A program made the position numbers and the translations under genes. Shown here one piece after another: positions 47,315-57,656 of a DNA stretch of 64,000 bases (positions are counted from its first letter, which is position 1; each line of letters begins with the position of its first letter). Source of the DNA: Artemia franciscana. Lineage: Eukaryota; Arthropoda; Branchiopoda; Anostraca; Artemiidae. The stretch spans positions 1,976,552 through 2,040,551 of the forward strand of contig NW_027062662.1 of assembly GCF_032884065.1 (NCBI RefSeq). The letters run 5' to 3'. Below the pieces are notes generated by a model that saw only the letters and a program-made list of their open reading frames with translations, ran no database searches and was not told where the DNA came from.

Positions 47315-47643
47315 CCTAGAGGATTGGAGAGGACTCGTTGAAATTGAAATTAAAATTTCTTTTTAAAAGTACATTTTTTAAGTAACTGCAAAGATTGGAG
47401 GGCAACCAGTCCCCCTCCCATGCTCCTTTCCCTCAAAGATATCCAGTCAAATTTTGATACATCCATTTGGTTCAGCATAGTAAAAGGTACAATTACTATG
47501 TCTCTGCAGATGATATGACAGCCCTCCCCCCACAAGCCCTGGGGAAAGGGCTGAAAGCTATACAGTTTGCCCATTGTTTATATATAGTATTTGATATTGG
47601 TAAATATACATAAATTGTTTGGGAAAGGGGAGTTTCTGAGGGA

Positions 47644-47985
47644 ATAAACAACTAAGAGAGATAAAACTCCACAAAAAAACCCCCCAAACAAGACTACGAC
47701 CAGTAGAGAGGAAAGACTAAAACAACGCGGATATTTCGCCTGTATCCAAACTAGGCGTCTTCAGCACAAGATAAAAAGAAAAAACACTAAACTAAAAACA
47801 AATAAAACCACCACTAATAATAATAAATACAATTGTTGCTACTGATCCACGTAGGGAAAAGAAGCTATTTGAGTTACTTCAATGAGAACATCAAAGCAAC
47901 TTGAGTTGCTTTTTTTTGTGGAGTTTTATCTCTCTTTGTTGTTTATTGTCATGTCTGGCCAGTTTGGCTTAAGAACTTTGATTTG
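47644..47985. mobile_element. 342-bp inserted element with target duplication
   Basis: Flanked by a direct repeat TTTCTGAGGGA (47633-47643 and 47986-47996), so it is a clean insertion into PAL copy E. Near its ends are inverted arms of about 37 bp: AACTAAGAGAGATAAAACTC with CACAAAAAAA on the left and TTTTTTTGTGGAGTTTTATC with TCTCTTTGTT on the right. It contains a hammerhead-like motif at 47725-47769. No coding capacity. The 10-11-bp duplication suggests retroposition or an unusual transposase. Confidence 0.7.
47725..47769 (-). other. Hammerhead-like motif
   Basis: Minus strand: TTGTG, CTGAAGA, hairpin CGCCT/AGGCG with loop AGTTTGGATAC, AAATATC, CGCG. The stem bases differ from the copies at 22494 and 41869 yet still pair. 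Confidence 0.45.
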
Positions 47986-48829
47986 TTTCTGAGGGAGGAA
48001 TTTTGTGGGTTGGGGGATTTTTGGAGGTATTATTCCACAGAGGAAAATGATTTACCTGCATGATTTGAAAATTGATTAAAAACTTCAAAAAAGAAAGCTG
48101 TTTTTTAACTAAAAGTAAGGAGCAACATTAAAACTTAAAACAAGCAGAAGTTATTCCATATATGAGGGGGTTGCTCTCCTCTCAATCCATTGCTCTTTAC
48201 AATAAAGTTGGATTGGAATGGGCCATTTGATTGGAATAAGAACTTTTCTGAAAGAAAAGAGTTCTCCTCAAGAGTTTGAGGAGAAGGGCAACACTCTTCA
48301 TATAGTGAATTATTTATGTTCATTTTGATTTTTAATGTTGCTCCTTACTTTTAGTTGGAAAAAATTTGTTTTTATGTAATTTATAAAAGAAATATGTTTT
48401 TGTCACAATTTGTTGTTGCTTTTATGGTAACATAATATTACTTGTACAAGGTTCTAATCATTTTCATACTCTTGCGAATATGTCTAGTAAGATGGATCAA
48501 AAGTTTCCTGAGAAAGTAGTGGGTATAGTCAAGAAGTGTGCTTTTATGCCAAAAAGATTAGAAATGCAGTAGACAGTCCTTTACAATTATCTAAGAGGAG
48601 CTTGCCTTACCACTACCCTCCTCCTGTCTCCTCCCACTACTCTCCTTCTGTCTCCTCCCACTACATGCAGGAATTTATTTCGTCAAATATTAACCAGGTT
48701 TTGTGTATGAGAAACACAAATAGATTAAATTAGGGAGGGGAGTGTCTTACCTTAAGACTAAGTTTTTTTTTTATATTAATAGACATGCTTTTAGAAAGTA
48801 CTATTAAAAAACGTTTTTTATATTTTCAG

Positions 48830-49028
48830 GCTTGTTTCTGGTGCAGGTGATATCAAGATTACCAAAGATGGCAATGTTCTTTTGCATGAAATGCAAATCC
48901 AGCATCCAACTGCTTCACTTATTGCCAGAGCATCAACTGTACAAGATGATATTTTTGGAGATGGTACAACCTCTACTGTTCTTCTAATTGGTGAACTTCT
49001 TAAACAAGCCGAACTTTTTATTTCAGAG
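48830..49028 (+). CDS. CCT6: CCT6, coding exon 2
   Basis: Second coding exon: after the split Met codon it reads [72 protein letters not shown] contains the catalytic aspartate region for ATP hydrolysis conserved in all group II chaperonins; [12 protein letters not shown] is the equatorial nucleotide pocket. Acceptor TATTTTCAG at 48829; phase-0 end after GAG at 49028. The donor is GTTTGA, which departs from the usual GTAAGT/GTGAGT. The frame continues exactly into exon 3 (GVHPRL). Confidence 0.95.
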
Positions 49029-49407
49029 GTTTGAAATTTTTACATTACTACTTAACAGAGTAACCTGAACTAAAGTTACCCCTTTTCAAGTTTTTTTCCC
49101 TTCTATTAATATACTTGTCATCATTATTTATTGTAACTATAGTTGCACACTGGTCTGATGCTTAAGAGAGAAAAGGTTTTCTTCTGGGAGTACTGGTCAA
49201 GCACACTTAGAAATAGGAATATTTTCACTTTCTCTTTGATGGGGGGGGGGGGTGTCTACTGGTCAACTTGAAATGAGCAGCCCATTTCCTCCTGTATCCA
49301 ATTATGACAACTATTGTTTAATTTGGTTCTCCTTTTATAATGCTCATTTCAAGTTTGCCTCTTACTTATTCATAATTTTTATCAGATCTTTGGAATGCTA
49401 ATTTTGG

Positions 49408-49411
<4 letters not shown>

Positions 49412-49485
<74 letters not shown>
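49412..49485. repeat. AT microsatellite
   Basis: TA dinucleotide run of about 74 bp. Confidence 0.97.
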
Positions 49486-49487
<2 letters not shown>

Positions 49488-50515
49488 ACATGTGTATTCT
49501 ACACATTTTTTATAGGAGTAATACCATTGAAAAACTGGTCATCCTGATTTACGTTATTGCCATTAGAGGATTTGATTATAAACTTTTTTAATTTGTGTGG
49601 CAAAACTATTTAGAATTGATTGGGTGGTCTTGTCTTAACTTGTAGAGCTTGTATAAGAGATCCAAATAAATGACAGAAGACTAAAAGCCTACATCTACTT
49701 TCTCTGAAATCTTATAAAAACCTTGTTTATGTATTTGTGCTCTTTCCCCCCTTTAAAAAAATTAGTGCTGTGTATGTTATTTCAAGAGCATTGGTGCATT
49801 TATTAATTTATAAGTATTTATGATTTGTATATTATTTAAAACCTAGAAGTTATTTAATACAGTAATGTTCAATCGACAATTTGGATGGTTCAATTACTTT
49901 CATTTTGTTTTATTTGTTGATAGTTCAAAAATTTTCTCAATTTTAACATAAGTAGAATGATACTTAACTTCTTCTATAATAGATGCTGATTTTTAATACA
50001 AGTCAATTATATATTGTTTTGCTATTTGTTTTATATGGATTAATATTTATTTCATAGAAATTATGTACATCATATTATATATATACTTATAATTATATAC
50101 GTTATGTACCTCTAATTATATTTTTATACATATTATGTAGGCCTATGTTTAATTATTTATTATTTATAAATTTATTATTGTGTTTAATATAAATTAGATA
50201 ATGCCCAACCCACACCATAGTCACACCTGTTGATAAAAAGACCTAGTGTCATGAATGCTGTGAGTTTTTCTTGATTTTAGTGTCAAGCTTGTACCGTGTT
50301 TCAAACGCCAAAACCTGAAATGGCAAGTAATTGGTTTTAAAAGAAGAAAAGAAGAAATCAATTGCTAAAAAATTTATATTATTGATTTCATTTATTTTCT
50401 GAGTGAAAGGAATTAAAGCTCTTGCTACTCCTTTTGTTTGAGAAGTATTCTTTTGCTTTTTCATATAAGTTTATTGCGTGGTTAGAGTTTCTGGAATTTC
50501 CCTCTCCTGAACTCA

Positions 50516-52033
50516 ATGTTTCCTAGCTTTTCTAGCCCCCTCAGGGAAGGGGGCCAATCATCTAATTGCTTATCAGAAGCGGATATTCCTATTGTTATAT
50601 CTCCAATATCCAATGATGATAGCCTGAATGAAACCATGATTACTGTCTCTGAGTCACCAATCTCTGAAACTGATAACCTGCTAAATGAGGATTTTCAGAC
50701 AGTGGGCCGAAAACAGAAACGAAAAAAGCCTTCTTTGAGTCCTCCTGAAATAAATAGACTCTCAAACTCAGTCCCAGCTGTGGAGATAAAGGACAAACCC
50801 ATTATCCTTTTTACTCCAACAGTAAAAGATCAATCTTTCTCTATCAAAAATATTACTAATATTAGAATGAATCTTTTCAAAGCTTTTAGATGCAGCTTCA
50901 CTGTGAATGTGAACAGAGATGGTTCACTAACGGTTATGTTTCTAGACAGAAAGGAAGCCTGCAAAGCACTTAGCCTACATAAAATTGGCAATATCCCTGT
51001 TACACCTGAATGGTGGAAACCAACCCTGAAAAATTCTCAGAAAATAGTACTGTACAACATACCATTGGAACTGTCAAATGATGACTTGAAAGATGGTCTT
51101 ATGAACAATAAGGGGGAAATGCTGGAGGTTCTGGATGTTCATCGTATGGGCAAGCTAGATTCTAAGGGAACAAGAAGTAGTAAGAGTGTCCTCTTTATCT
51201 TACCTGCTAGTTCCCAATTTGACCCGGTTTTCCTTTTTGGTCAGCAAAAAGCTCATAAAATATACCAAGAAAAACCTCTTCAATGCTCAAAATGTTTTAA
51301 GCTTGGTCACTCATCTAAGTATTGTTCTTCTTCTGAACCAGGGTGCCCTAATTGCCTTGGTAATCACTCCTTGTCTACAGAAAGTAGATGCACTGAAGTG
51401 CCTAAATGTACAAACTGTGATGGTAGACTTCAATCAACAGATCACAATTCATGTCCTAAACATGTTCAACGAGCTAAAGTTTTAAGGATTGCTCTTCAAG
51501 AAAATGTCCCTTTCCCGATAGCTGCAATGGAGCTGGCCAAGCTCTCCAAAGTACCATCAGGTCCAAGAGTTAATGAGGCCAAGGAAGTGAATTTAGCCCT
51601 TCCTCAAAAACCCTGGCTACAGGTCCACAAGAACAACCAAAATCAGGCACTCATACCTCCTACTGAGACTTCTTACCCTCTGTTGGCTAATGAGCATCCC
51701 AAGGGGGCTGAAGCTAGTCCATCCCTCAACAATCCTAAAACTAATCCTAAATCTTGGTCTGAAAGAGTGGCAGCTTTTCCTAATATTTCTACTCAAGCCA
51801 TCACTATGCAAGATAGAGTTGGACCTCATATTACTAATTTAATTAAATATGTTGCATCAGTGGACCTAATCTTACAATCAAATATGGCTAAAGATAAAAA
51901 AGCCAGTATAACAAAAGAAATTGCAGAACACTACTTTTCCAATTCTATTTTCAATGAAATAGGAACAGAAATATCATCCATTCTCTCAAAGTATCATGCA
52001 TGTCACCTATTCAACCCTTCCTATGTTAACTAA
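50516..52033 (+). CDS. I-like LINE ORF1, gag-like RNA-binding protein
   Basis: Intact 505-codon ORF. Residues about 95-190 form an RRM-like/gag region (NIRMNLFKAFRCSFTVNVNR). Residues about 250-320 carry retroviral-type zinc knuckles: CSKCFKLGHSSKYC, CPNCLGNHSLSTESRC, CTNCDGRLQSTDHNSC. This pattern is typical of ORF1 proteins of I, Jockey and R1-type LINEs, which coat the element RNA. The ATG at 50516 is the first in frame; its stop (TAA, 52031-52033) overlaps the ORF2 start by 11 bases (ATG at 52023), suggesting coupled translation. Confidence 0.85.
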   Translation: MFPSFSSPLREGGQSSNCLSEADIPIVISPISNDDSLNETMITVSESPISETDNLLNEDFQTVGRKQKRKKPSLSPPEINRLSNSVPAVEIKDKPIILFTPTVKDQSFSIKNITNIRMNLFKAFRCSFTVNVNRDGSLTVMFLDRKEACKALSLHKIGNIPVTPEWWKPTLKNSQKIVLYNIPLELSNDDLKDGLMNNKGEMLEVLDVHRMGKLDSKGTRSSKSVLFILPASSQFDPVFLFGQQKAHKIYQEKPLQCSKCFKLGHSSKYCSSSEPGCPNCLGNHSLSTESRCTEVPKCTNCDGRLQSTDHNSCPKHVQRAKVLRIALQENVPFPIAAMELAKLSKVPSGPRVNEAKEVNLALPQKPWLQVHKNNQNQALIPPTETSYPLLANEHPKGAEASPSLNNPKTNPKSWSERVAAFPNISTQAITMQDRVGPHITNLIKYVASVDLILQSNMAKDKKASITKEIAEHYFSNSIFNEIGTEISSILSKYHACHLFNPSYVN

Positions 52034-55000
52034 GCTGCAGATCCTACAATGGAATTGCGTCTATTTAAATTCAAATAAACTTGCTGATCTTATCCAATGT
52101 GAATTATTTGTCTACAAGAGACTAATCTTCATCAGTACAAGAAAATCAAAATGCCTGGGTACAAGTGCTACAGGAAATATAGATCAACTAACAGAAAGGG
52201 AGGGGGCGTGGCAATCTTTGTTCATGTTTCTTTCCAACACTCCCCTCAACCCTTAACTATCTACAGGGATGAAATAGATGTTGTAGGTATAATAATTACC
52301 TTAGCCAATGGTAACCATCTTGCCATAAAATCCTTTTATAATCCATGTGGGAGTAAGGACATCCAAAGTATCTTGGAAGCAGAATTATCAGGTAATAATA
52401 CCTTTATTTTTGGTGATTTTAATGCCCATAGTCCTCTCTGGGAACAATCAGCTGGTAGCAACAAAGCAGGAAGAGGAATAGAGTACATATTGTCCAATTT
52501 TCCTGACACCTTGATTTTCACTCCATTTGACTTTCAGACCAGGTATAATATTTCTTCTAACTCTTTCTCAACTATAGATTTGCTTCTAGGTCCTTCTTCA
52601 TATTATGATTTAGTTCAGATGGTAAAGGTGTCGTCTCTTCAATCTGATCATTGTGCAATTCTTACATCATTTCAAGATTTATGCTACACTCCCAAACCCT
52701 ACGTCCCTACATTTATTAACTCCAAAGGTAATTGGTCCCTTTTTCGTGAGATATTAAATGAAGTAGATTTTTCCTTTGTTTCTCCTAATTCTGATATTAA
52801 TGCCATTGAGTCTAATTTGAGATCAATCCTGCTGGAGTCAGCTAAATTGGCAATTCCAATGACTAGGGTGCATTTTTACAATGGCTCCAAAAGACCCAAG
52901 AATTGGTGGAATGATGAGTGTAGGGTTGCAGTTCTGGCAAAAAGAAAGGCTCGTAAAATGTTTCAAAAGCACCCATCTCAGTCAACAGCAATCTCTTATA
53001 AGCATTCATATGCTAAGGTGAAACCAATTTGTAGGAGAGCTAAACAGAGTACATGGCTGAATTTCAGCTCAAGTATCAGTTTTAGAACCCCAATTTCAAA
53101 GGTCCATAATTTCTTTAGCCAACTAAATAGTGAAAAGCAGCCTAATGATGACCGTAGATATGATATCATTCAGGATGGATATCCAATTGTCTCAGATAAA
53201 AAGGAGGCAGATCTGTTTACAGATATTTTTAAAAATGATTGCTCAGATTTTCATCCCATCCGACCTCCTTTTTGTAATCTCCCTCTTACCTGTTCTTATA
53301 AGGGTACTCTGATGAAACCTTTTTCCCAAGATGGATTTTGTGTAGCACTTAATTCTCTTAAGATCAAGTCTTCCCCAGGTTATGATGGTATTTATATGAA
53401 GTGGATTCTTGAGTCCCCAAAGGTGGTTCATACAGCCCTCTTAAGTCTTTATAATCTTATTTGGTCAAGTCAAAAGTTCCCAGATGCTTGGAAGATTGTT
53501 CAGGTATTCCCAGCTTTAAAAACCTTCTTATTCATCTAATGATCTTAAGTCTTACCGTCCTATATCGGTATTACCTTCCTTTAGTAAAGTTCTGGAAAGG
53601 CCTGTCTTATCAAGAATTGAGTGGTTTGCTGAAGTCAACAATCTCTTTCCTAGTGAACAAACAGGTTTCAGAAAAGGACATAGCTCTTTAGACAACATTA
53701 CCCGGCTAGAAATTGATGTTTGTAACTCTCTTAAAATAAGACATGTCACAATGGCTGTTCTATTTGACTGGTCGAATGCCTATGGAAATGTAGTTCACAA
53801 TAAATTATTGGAAATCCTAATAAATCTTGACTTCCCGTATCCTTTTATAAGTTATAAAGTCTTTTCTAACTGATAGATATTTTTACGTTCAAGTAAATCA
53901 GTCTAGAGGTGAGCAATGTCCCATTACGAGAGGACTTCCTCAAGGTGCAATATTTAGCCCTCCTCTATTCAACTTGTATGTTTCTGAAATTCAAGTATCT
54001 CATGCATCATTTGGCCTTTATGCAGATGATTTGATCATTTAGAAGTCGGGAAGGGATATTAGCCTTCTTCAAAACCTTATTCAACAGGATATAAGTTTAG
54101 TCCAGAGATTCTCTTTAGCATTTGGCTTCCCAATCTCAATCAGTAAAACTAAAGCCATTATATTTACTAATGGTACTCTAGATCCTCCTAATCCACTGAC
54201 AATTTTCTCAAGGGAGATCCCATATTGCAATTCAGTGAAGTTACTTGGTTTATTAATGGATTCTAAAATGCAGTGGCATGAACATATTAATTCTTTGAAA
54301 TCTCTGATTATTCAGAGACTTTGTATTCTAAAAAGACTTGCTGGAAGTAAGTGGGGATGTCACCCAAAAATTATTTTGGATTTTTACAAATTATATATTC
54401 GTTCAAATATAGAATATGGGATTCAAATTTTTTCAGCTCGTCCTCCATCTTCATTCAAAATCCTTGAATCTTTACAAAATTCTGCTATTCGAATAGCTTT
54501 GGGTGTGCATAAGCATACTCCTCTGTCAAAGTTAAGAATACTGTCGGGATTGGTGTCCCTAAGCGAAAGAGTATCTAGTCGAAGAATAAAATATTTCTCG
54601 CAAATCCAGGCTTATGGAGCCAAGCATGCTGTATATGCACATACCTTTGCTGAGAAGTCAGCCTGTCCCAATGCCCATTCATCATGGAATCAGTTTCAAC
54701 TGGAGGTCCCAAACAGGAATCAACATTCGCTTTATGCATATCCCTTTACTGAGTCCCCCCCATGGGAAATGAGTCCTCCAATCTGTCAAGTAGAACTTAT
54801 CTCTATTAGTAAAGATTTGATTCCTAATTACGAGATCCAGACTATTTTGGCTGAACACATCTCAAAGGCTTACCCCAACTATAGAAAAATATATACAGAT
54901 GTATCTGTCCAGAGGGAAAGAGCTGGAGCAGGAGCATGTATCCCATCTCTGAATTTGAACATTTATTCTCCCCTCCCATTGGGATCTTCTATCTTGTCTG

Positions 55001-55680
55001 CTGAATTATGTGCCATCCGCCTGGCCTTGGATGCACTTATAAATTATAACATGGAATCTGAAAATATACTCTCTCTCTCCGACTCTAAATCAGCATTACT
55101 ACTGATCCAAAATATTAATAGAATTGCTAATGACAAAGATTTATATAATATTAGAAGACAGCTTCTTAATCTTAAGATCAAAGAAAATGAAATTTATTTA
55201 TAACATGTTCCTAGTCATAAAGGCATCAAATATAATGATATGGCTGATTCTCTAGCAGCAAAGGCTTCCATGTTATTTCCTAGTCCTTCCTCTGACCTCA
55301 ATTCACGAGATATTATCAGGTAAAGATCCAAAGCTAATCACAGTAAATTAATGTTATCTCCATTTCATACAAGATTGAATACGGTGCTATATTACCGGCT
55401 GAAATCAGGTGCCCTACTTCTAAATAGCTTGTTATTTAATTGGAAGCTACATCATTCCCCTTTATGCCGAATCTGCTTTTCAGCAGAGGAAACAATCCAG
55501 CATATTTTATTTGATTGTCAGGCTCAGAGTGAGGAGACTGTTGCTCTTAAGCGTTTCTGCTCCTTGGCTAAGATTCCAAATACTTATACAGCTATCCTGG
55601 ATTCTAACCTGCCATGGGAAATTGATCGTAAGATATTTAAGGCAGCAATTGATACCTTAAAGAAGAGAAATATTGTTTAA
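52023..55680 (+). pseudogene. I-like LINE ORF2 (endonuclease, RT, RNase H), broken
   Basis: Starts MLTKLQILQWNCVYLN (52023). After a frameshift near 52110-52150 the endonuclease continues with GGGVAIFVHVSFQ, FIFGDFNAHSPLWEQ and SDHCAILTSF (52200-52670). The reverse transcriptase is spread over frames: SSPGYDGIYMKWIL (53370), a frameshift near 53520, YRPISVLPSFSKVLERPVL, FDWSNAYGNVVHNKLLEILI, RGLPQGAIFSPPLFNLYV, and YADDLII directly followed by a TAG near 54041. RNase H: IYTDVSVQRERAGAGA and LSAELCAIRLALDAL (54890-55040). There are stops at 55201 and 55321. The C-terminal CCHC-like block CRICFSAEETIQHILFDC lies at 55480-55520. Confidence 0.85.
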
Positions 55681-56229
55681 TAAAGATTAAAGCTTGAAGA
55701 AGTCTATTTTTAAAGGGACGCGATTTATCCATAGTTTTTGATTGTGCAGAAGAGAGCGGGAATGAGTAGGAAGAGCCGTATTGGTACCGGCCGGCCTAGT
55801 GCCTTAAACTGCTGGGGACAGGTAGTTCAGGTACTCGCACTTCCCACAATCAATAACAGTGTATTATTGTTCATAATCGTATATATCCATTGTTTGCAGA
55901 CTGGAGGAGAATAGCGCTTCCAGTAGCTAGTTTTTCTGGAGAAGAAGTCAAAGAGGTGAAAGGACTTGTTGTTAGTCCATATACCTCCCTACAATTTTTG
56001 GAACTTGAACTGGAAAAGCTGGAAAGAAAATTCGTATTAATGCTAAGAAAAAATGCCACCCAAAAACACCTAACTCTAGATAGCGTTGGTAGTTCTTTTT
56101 TGTCAAAACTAACGCCAGTTTCCACTTTTGTAAGTCACCGTTTTAGTTTTTAAAAACTAACTAAACAAACAAAACTACTAGACTAAGTCCGTTTTTTCTT
56201 AATAAATTAGGTTTCCTTGAAAAAAGAAG

Positions 56230-56541
56230 AAATTCTGTCTCAGGTACTTACTGTATTGCTTTTTTCGTGTAGTTAACACTTGAAACTAGAGTTTAGTGCT
56301 ATTATTTAGTTGGTTTAAATTGGTTTAAACCAATTTAAATTAAATTAGTTTAATGCTATTAAGTACTTACTGTATTGTAAGTACTGTATTAAGTACTATT
56401 AAGTACTTAATGCTATTAGGTACTTACTGTATTGCTTTTTTCGTGTAGTTAACACTTGAAACTAGAGTTTAATGCTATTTTTTAGTTGGTCTAAATTTGT
56501 TTAAACCAATTTAAATTACATTGGTTTAATGCTATTAAGTC
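56230..56541. repeat. Tandem duplication of about 180 bp, T/A rich
   Basis: TACTTACTGTATTGCTTTTT and TCGTGTAGTTAACACTTGAA occur at 56243 and again at about 56420, each followed by AACTAGAGTTTA, TTTAAACCAATTTAAATTA and TTTAATGCTATTAAGT. Short slippage repeats (TTAAGTACT) lie between. It directly precedes the SINE. Confidence 0.8.
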
Positions 56542-56850
56542 TTAGCTGAGTGGATTGGTGTGCTGGATTCAGGATCCTTTGTCCGAGAGGGCAAGGGTTC
56601 GAATCCTAGTGTACCCAATTATTTTGGTGTGGGAAGGGGGTCAGTGGCGTGACTCTCTGTAAGCTCAGCCAGCGTCGACCCAGCTCTAAATGGGTACCTG
56701 GAGAAATCTGGGAATGGTAAACAGGAAGGGTGTGTGAAAGCACAGGATGGTTGTCCCCCCATTGCATTTTCTGGCTGAAGGGCCACGAAACGGAGGTTAG
56801 CACCGTCGGTAGGGACTTTGAAGTCCAATACCGTATTTTTTACCTTTACT
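56541..56850 (+). mobile_element. tRNA-derived SINE
   Basis: The head (56541-56625) is tRNA-like: A box TAGCTGAGTGGATTGG, anticodon-loop-like TTCAGGA and a perfect B box GGTTCGAATCC at 56597-56607. The spacing and extra arm (GTCCGAGAGGGC) point to a class II tRNA, probably Leu (CAG-like anticodon). A GC-richer body follows, with GTCGACCCAGCTCTAAATGG, GTACCTGGAGAAATCTGGGA and GAAGGGCCACGAAACGGAGG, unlike the AT-rich surroundings. It ends in a TACCGTATTTTTTACC-like tail. The 5' acceptor strand is missing, so it is not a working tRNA. Confidence 0.75.
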
Positions 56851-57482
56851 TTACCTAGTTATTTATAACTTTTGCTAGATTCACGCCTTAGTCTTATGAA
56901 AAGAATATATTAATTAAACAAAACAAAAAAAAGAGACAAACAACCCCAAAACATGGCATGATCTTGATGGAAATCTCGCAATAAGATTCAACGAGAGCCT
57001 TAAAGCCACAATCAGCAAAAAAAACGGAGTTTCTATAGTTATCCTATAAATATTTTTATAACTGTCATAACTATATTATTGTGCTATATTGATAGCTGTA
57101 TTTCTATAGTTACTTTATACAGATATCTTACTAGGTTGTTAGCTAGCGCTGCAATTTGGAAAGTAACTAATTTTCTAAGCTTCCATCTTTTCTATTGATG
57201 CCTTAAATCTTGATTCTGATTAGTCACTCACATATTTTATTCTTGAAAGTTGAACTATGTTCAAGTATAAGTTTTATGAACTGCATACATAATTGGTGCC
57301 TGCCCTTTTGGATTTTTATCTGCCCTTTTCTGCTAAGATCTAAATTATAGGAGAAGTCAATTTAAGCTGCTAAAAATTTATGAACAGTCTGTTTTCTAAG
57401 AATTAATATAATCACAAAAATTCGGAAGTGCCTTTTTTATGATTAAAAGTTATTTTTTCCTAAGGACCTATTATTTTTCTAG

Positions 57483-57656
57483 GGTGTTCATCCTCGTTTA
57501 GTAGCTGAAGGGTTTGACCTAGCCAGGGATAAGGTACTGGAGATACTGGAAAAAATCAAAATACAATGGGAAGCAAATAGGGAAAACTTAATTAGTGTGG
57601 CCAGAACTTCACTTCGAACCAAAGTTCACCCACAACTAGCTGATCTATTGACCGAG
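57483..57656 (+). CDS. CCT6: CCT6, coding exon 3
   Basis: Third coding exon, 58 codons, phase 0 at both ends: GVHPRLVAEGFDLARDKVLE, ILEKIKIQWEANRENLISVA, RTSLRTKVHPQLADLLTE. This is the intermediate-domain entry of CCT6. The ARTSLRTKVH and LAD-LTE blocks are nearly invariant among animals; the segment IKIQWEANRENL is the variable part. Acceptor TTTTTCTAG, donor GTAGGT. Confidence 0.95.

Larger units (their letters stand above)
50240..55870 (+). mobile_element. I-like LINE, nearly full length
   Basis: Non-LTR retrotransposon with two ORFs and an RNase H domain, the layout of the I/Nimb-type group. ORF1 50516-52033; ORF2 from 52023 to 55680; presumed 5' UTR from about 50240; 3' UTR to about 55870, ending in a short repetitive TATTGTTCATA-like tail. 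Same strand as CCT6. ORF1 is intact, while ORF2 has about five frameshifts or stops, so it is recent but inactive. The start and end limits are estimates; I could not identify target duplications. Confidence 0.85.
49029..57482 (+). other. CCT6: CCT6 intron 2 (8.5 kb)
   Basis: Phase-0 intron, donor GTTTGA, acceptor TTTTTCTAG. It holds an AT microsatellite (49412-49485), an I-like LINE, a local duplication and a SINE. 49029-49410 and 49490-50230 are AT-rich and featureless. 56860-57480 also shows nothing I recognise. Confidence 0.9.

Noticed and set aside
56541-56625. Functional tRNA-Leu gene
   Set aside because: The A and B boxes are good, but the acceptor strand does not pair and the anticodon stem is poor. 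A SINE head fits better.
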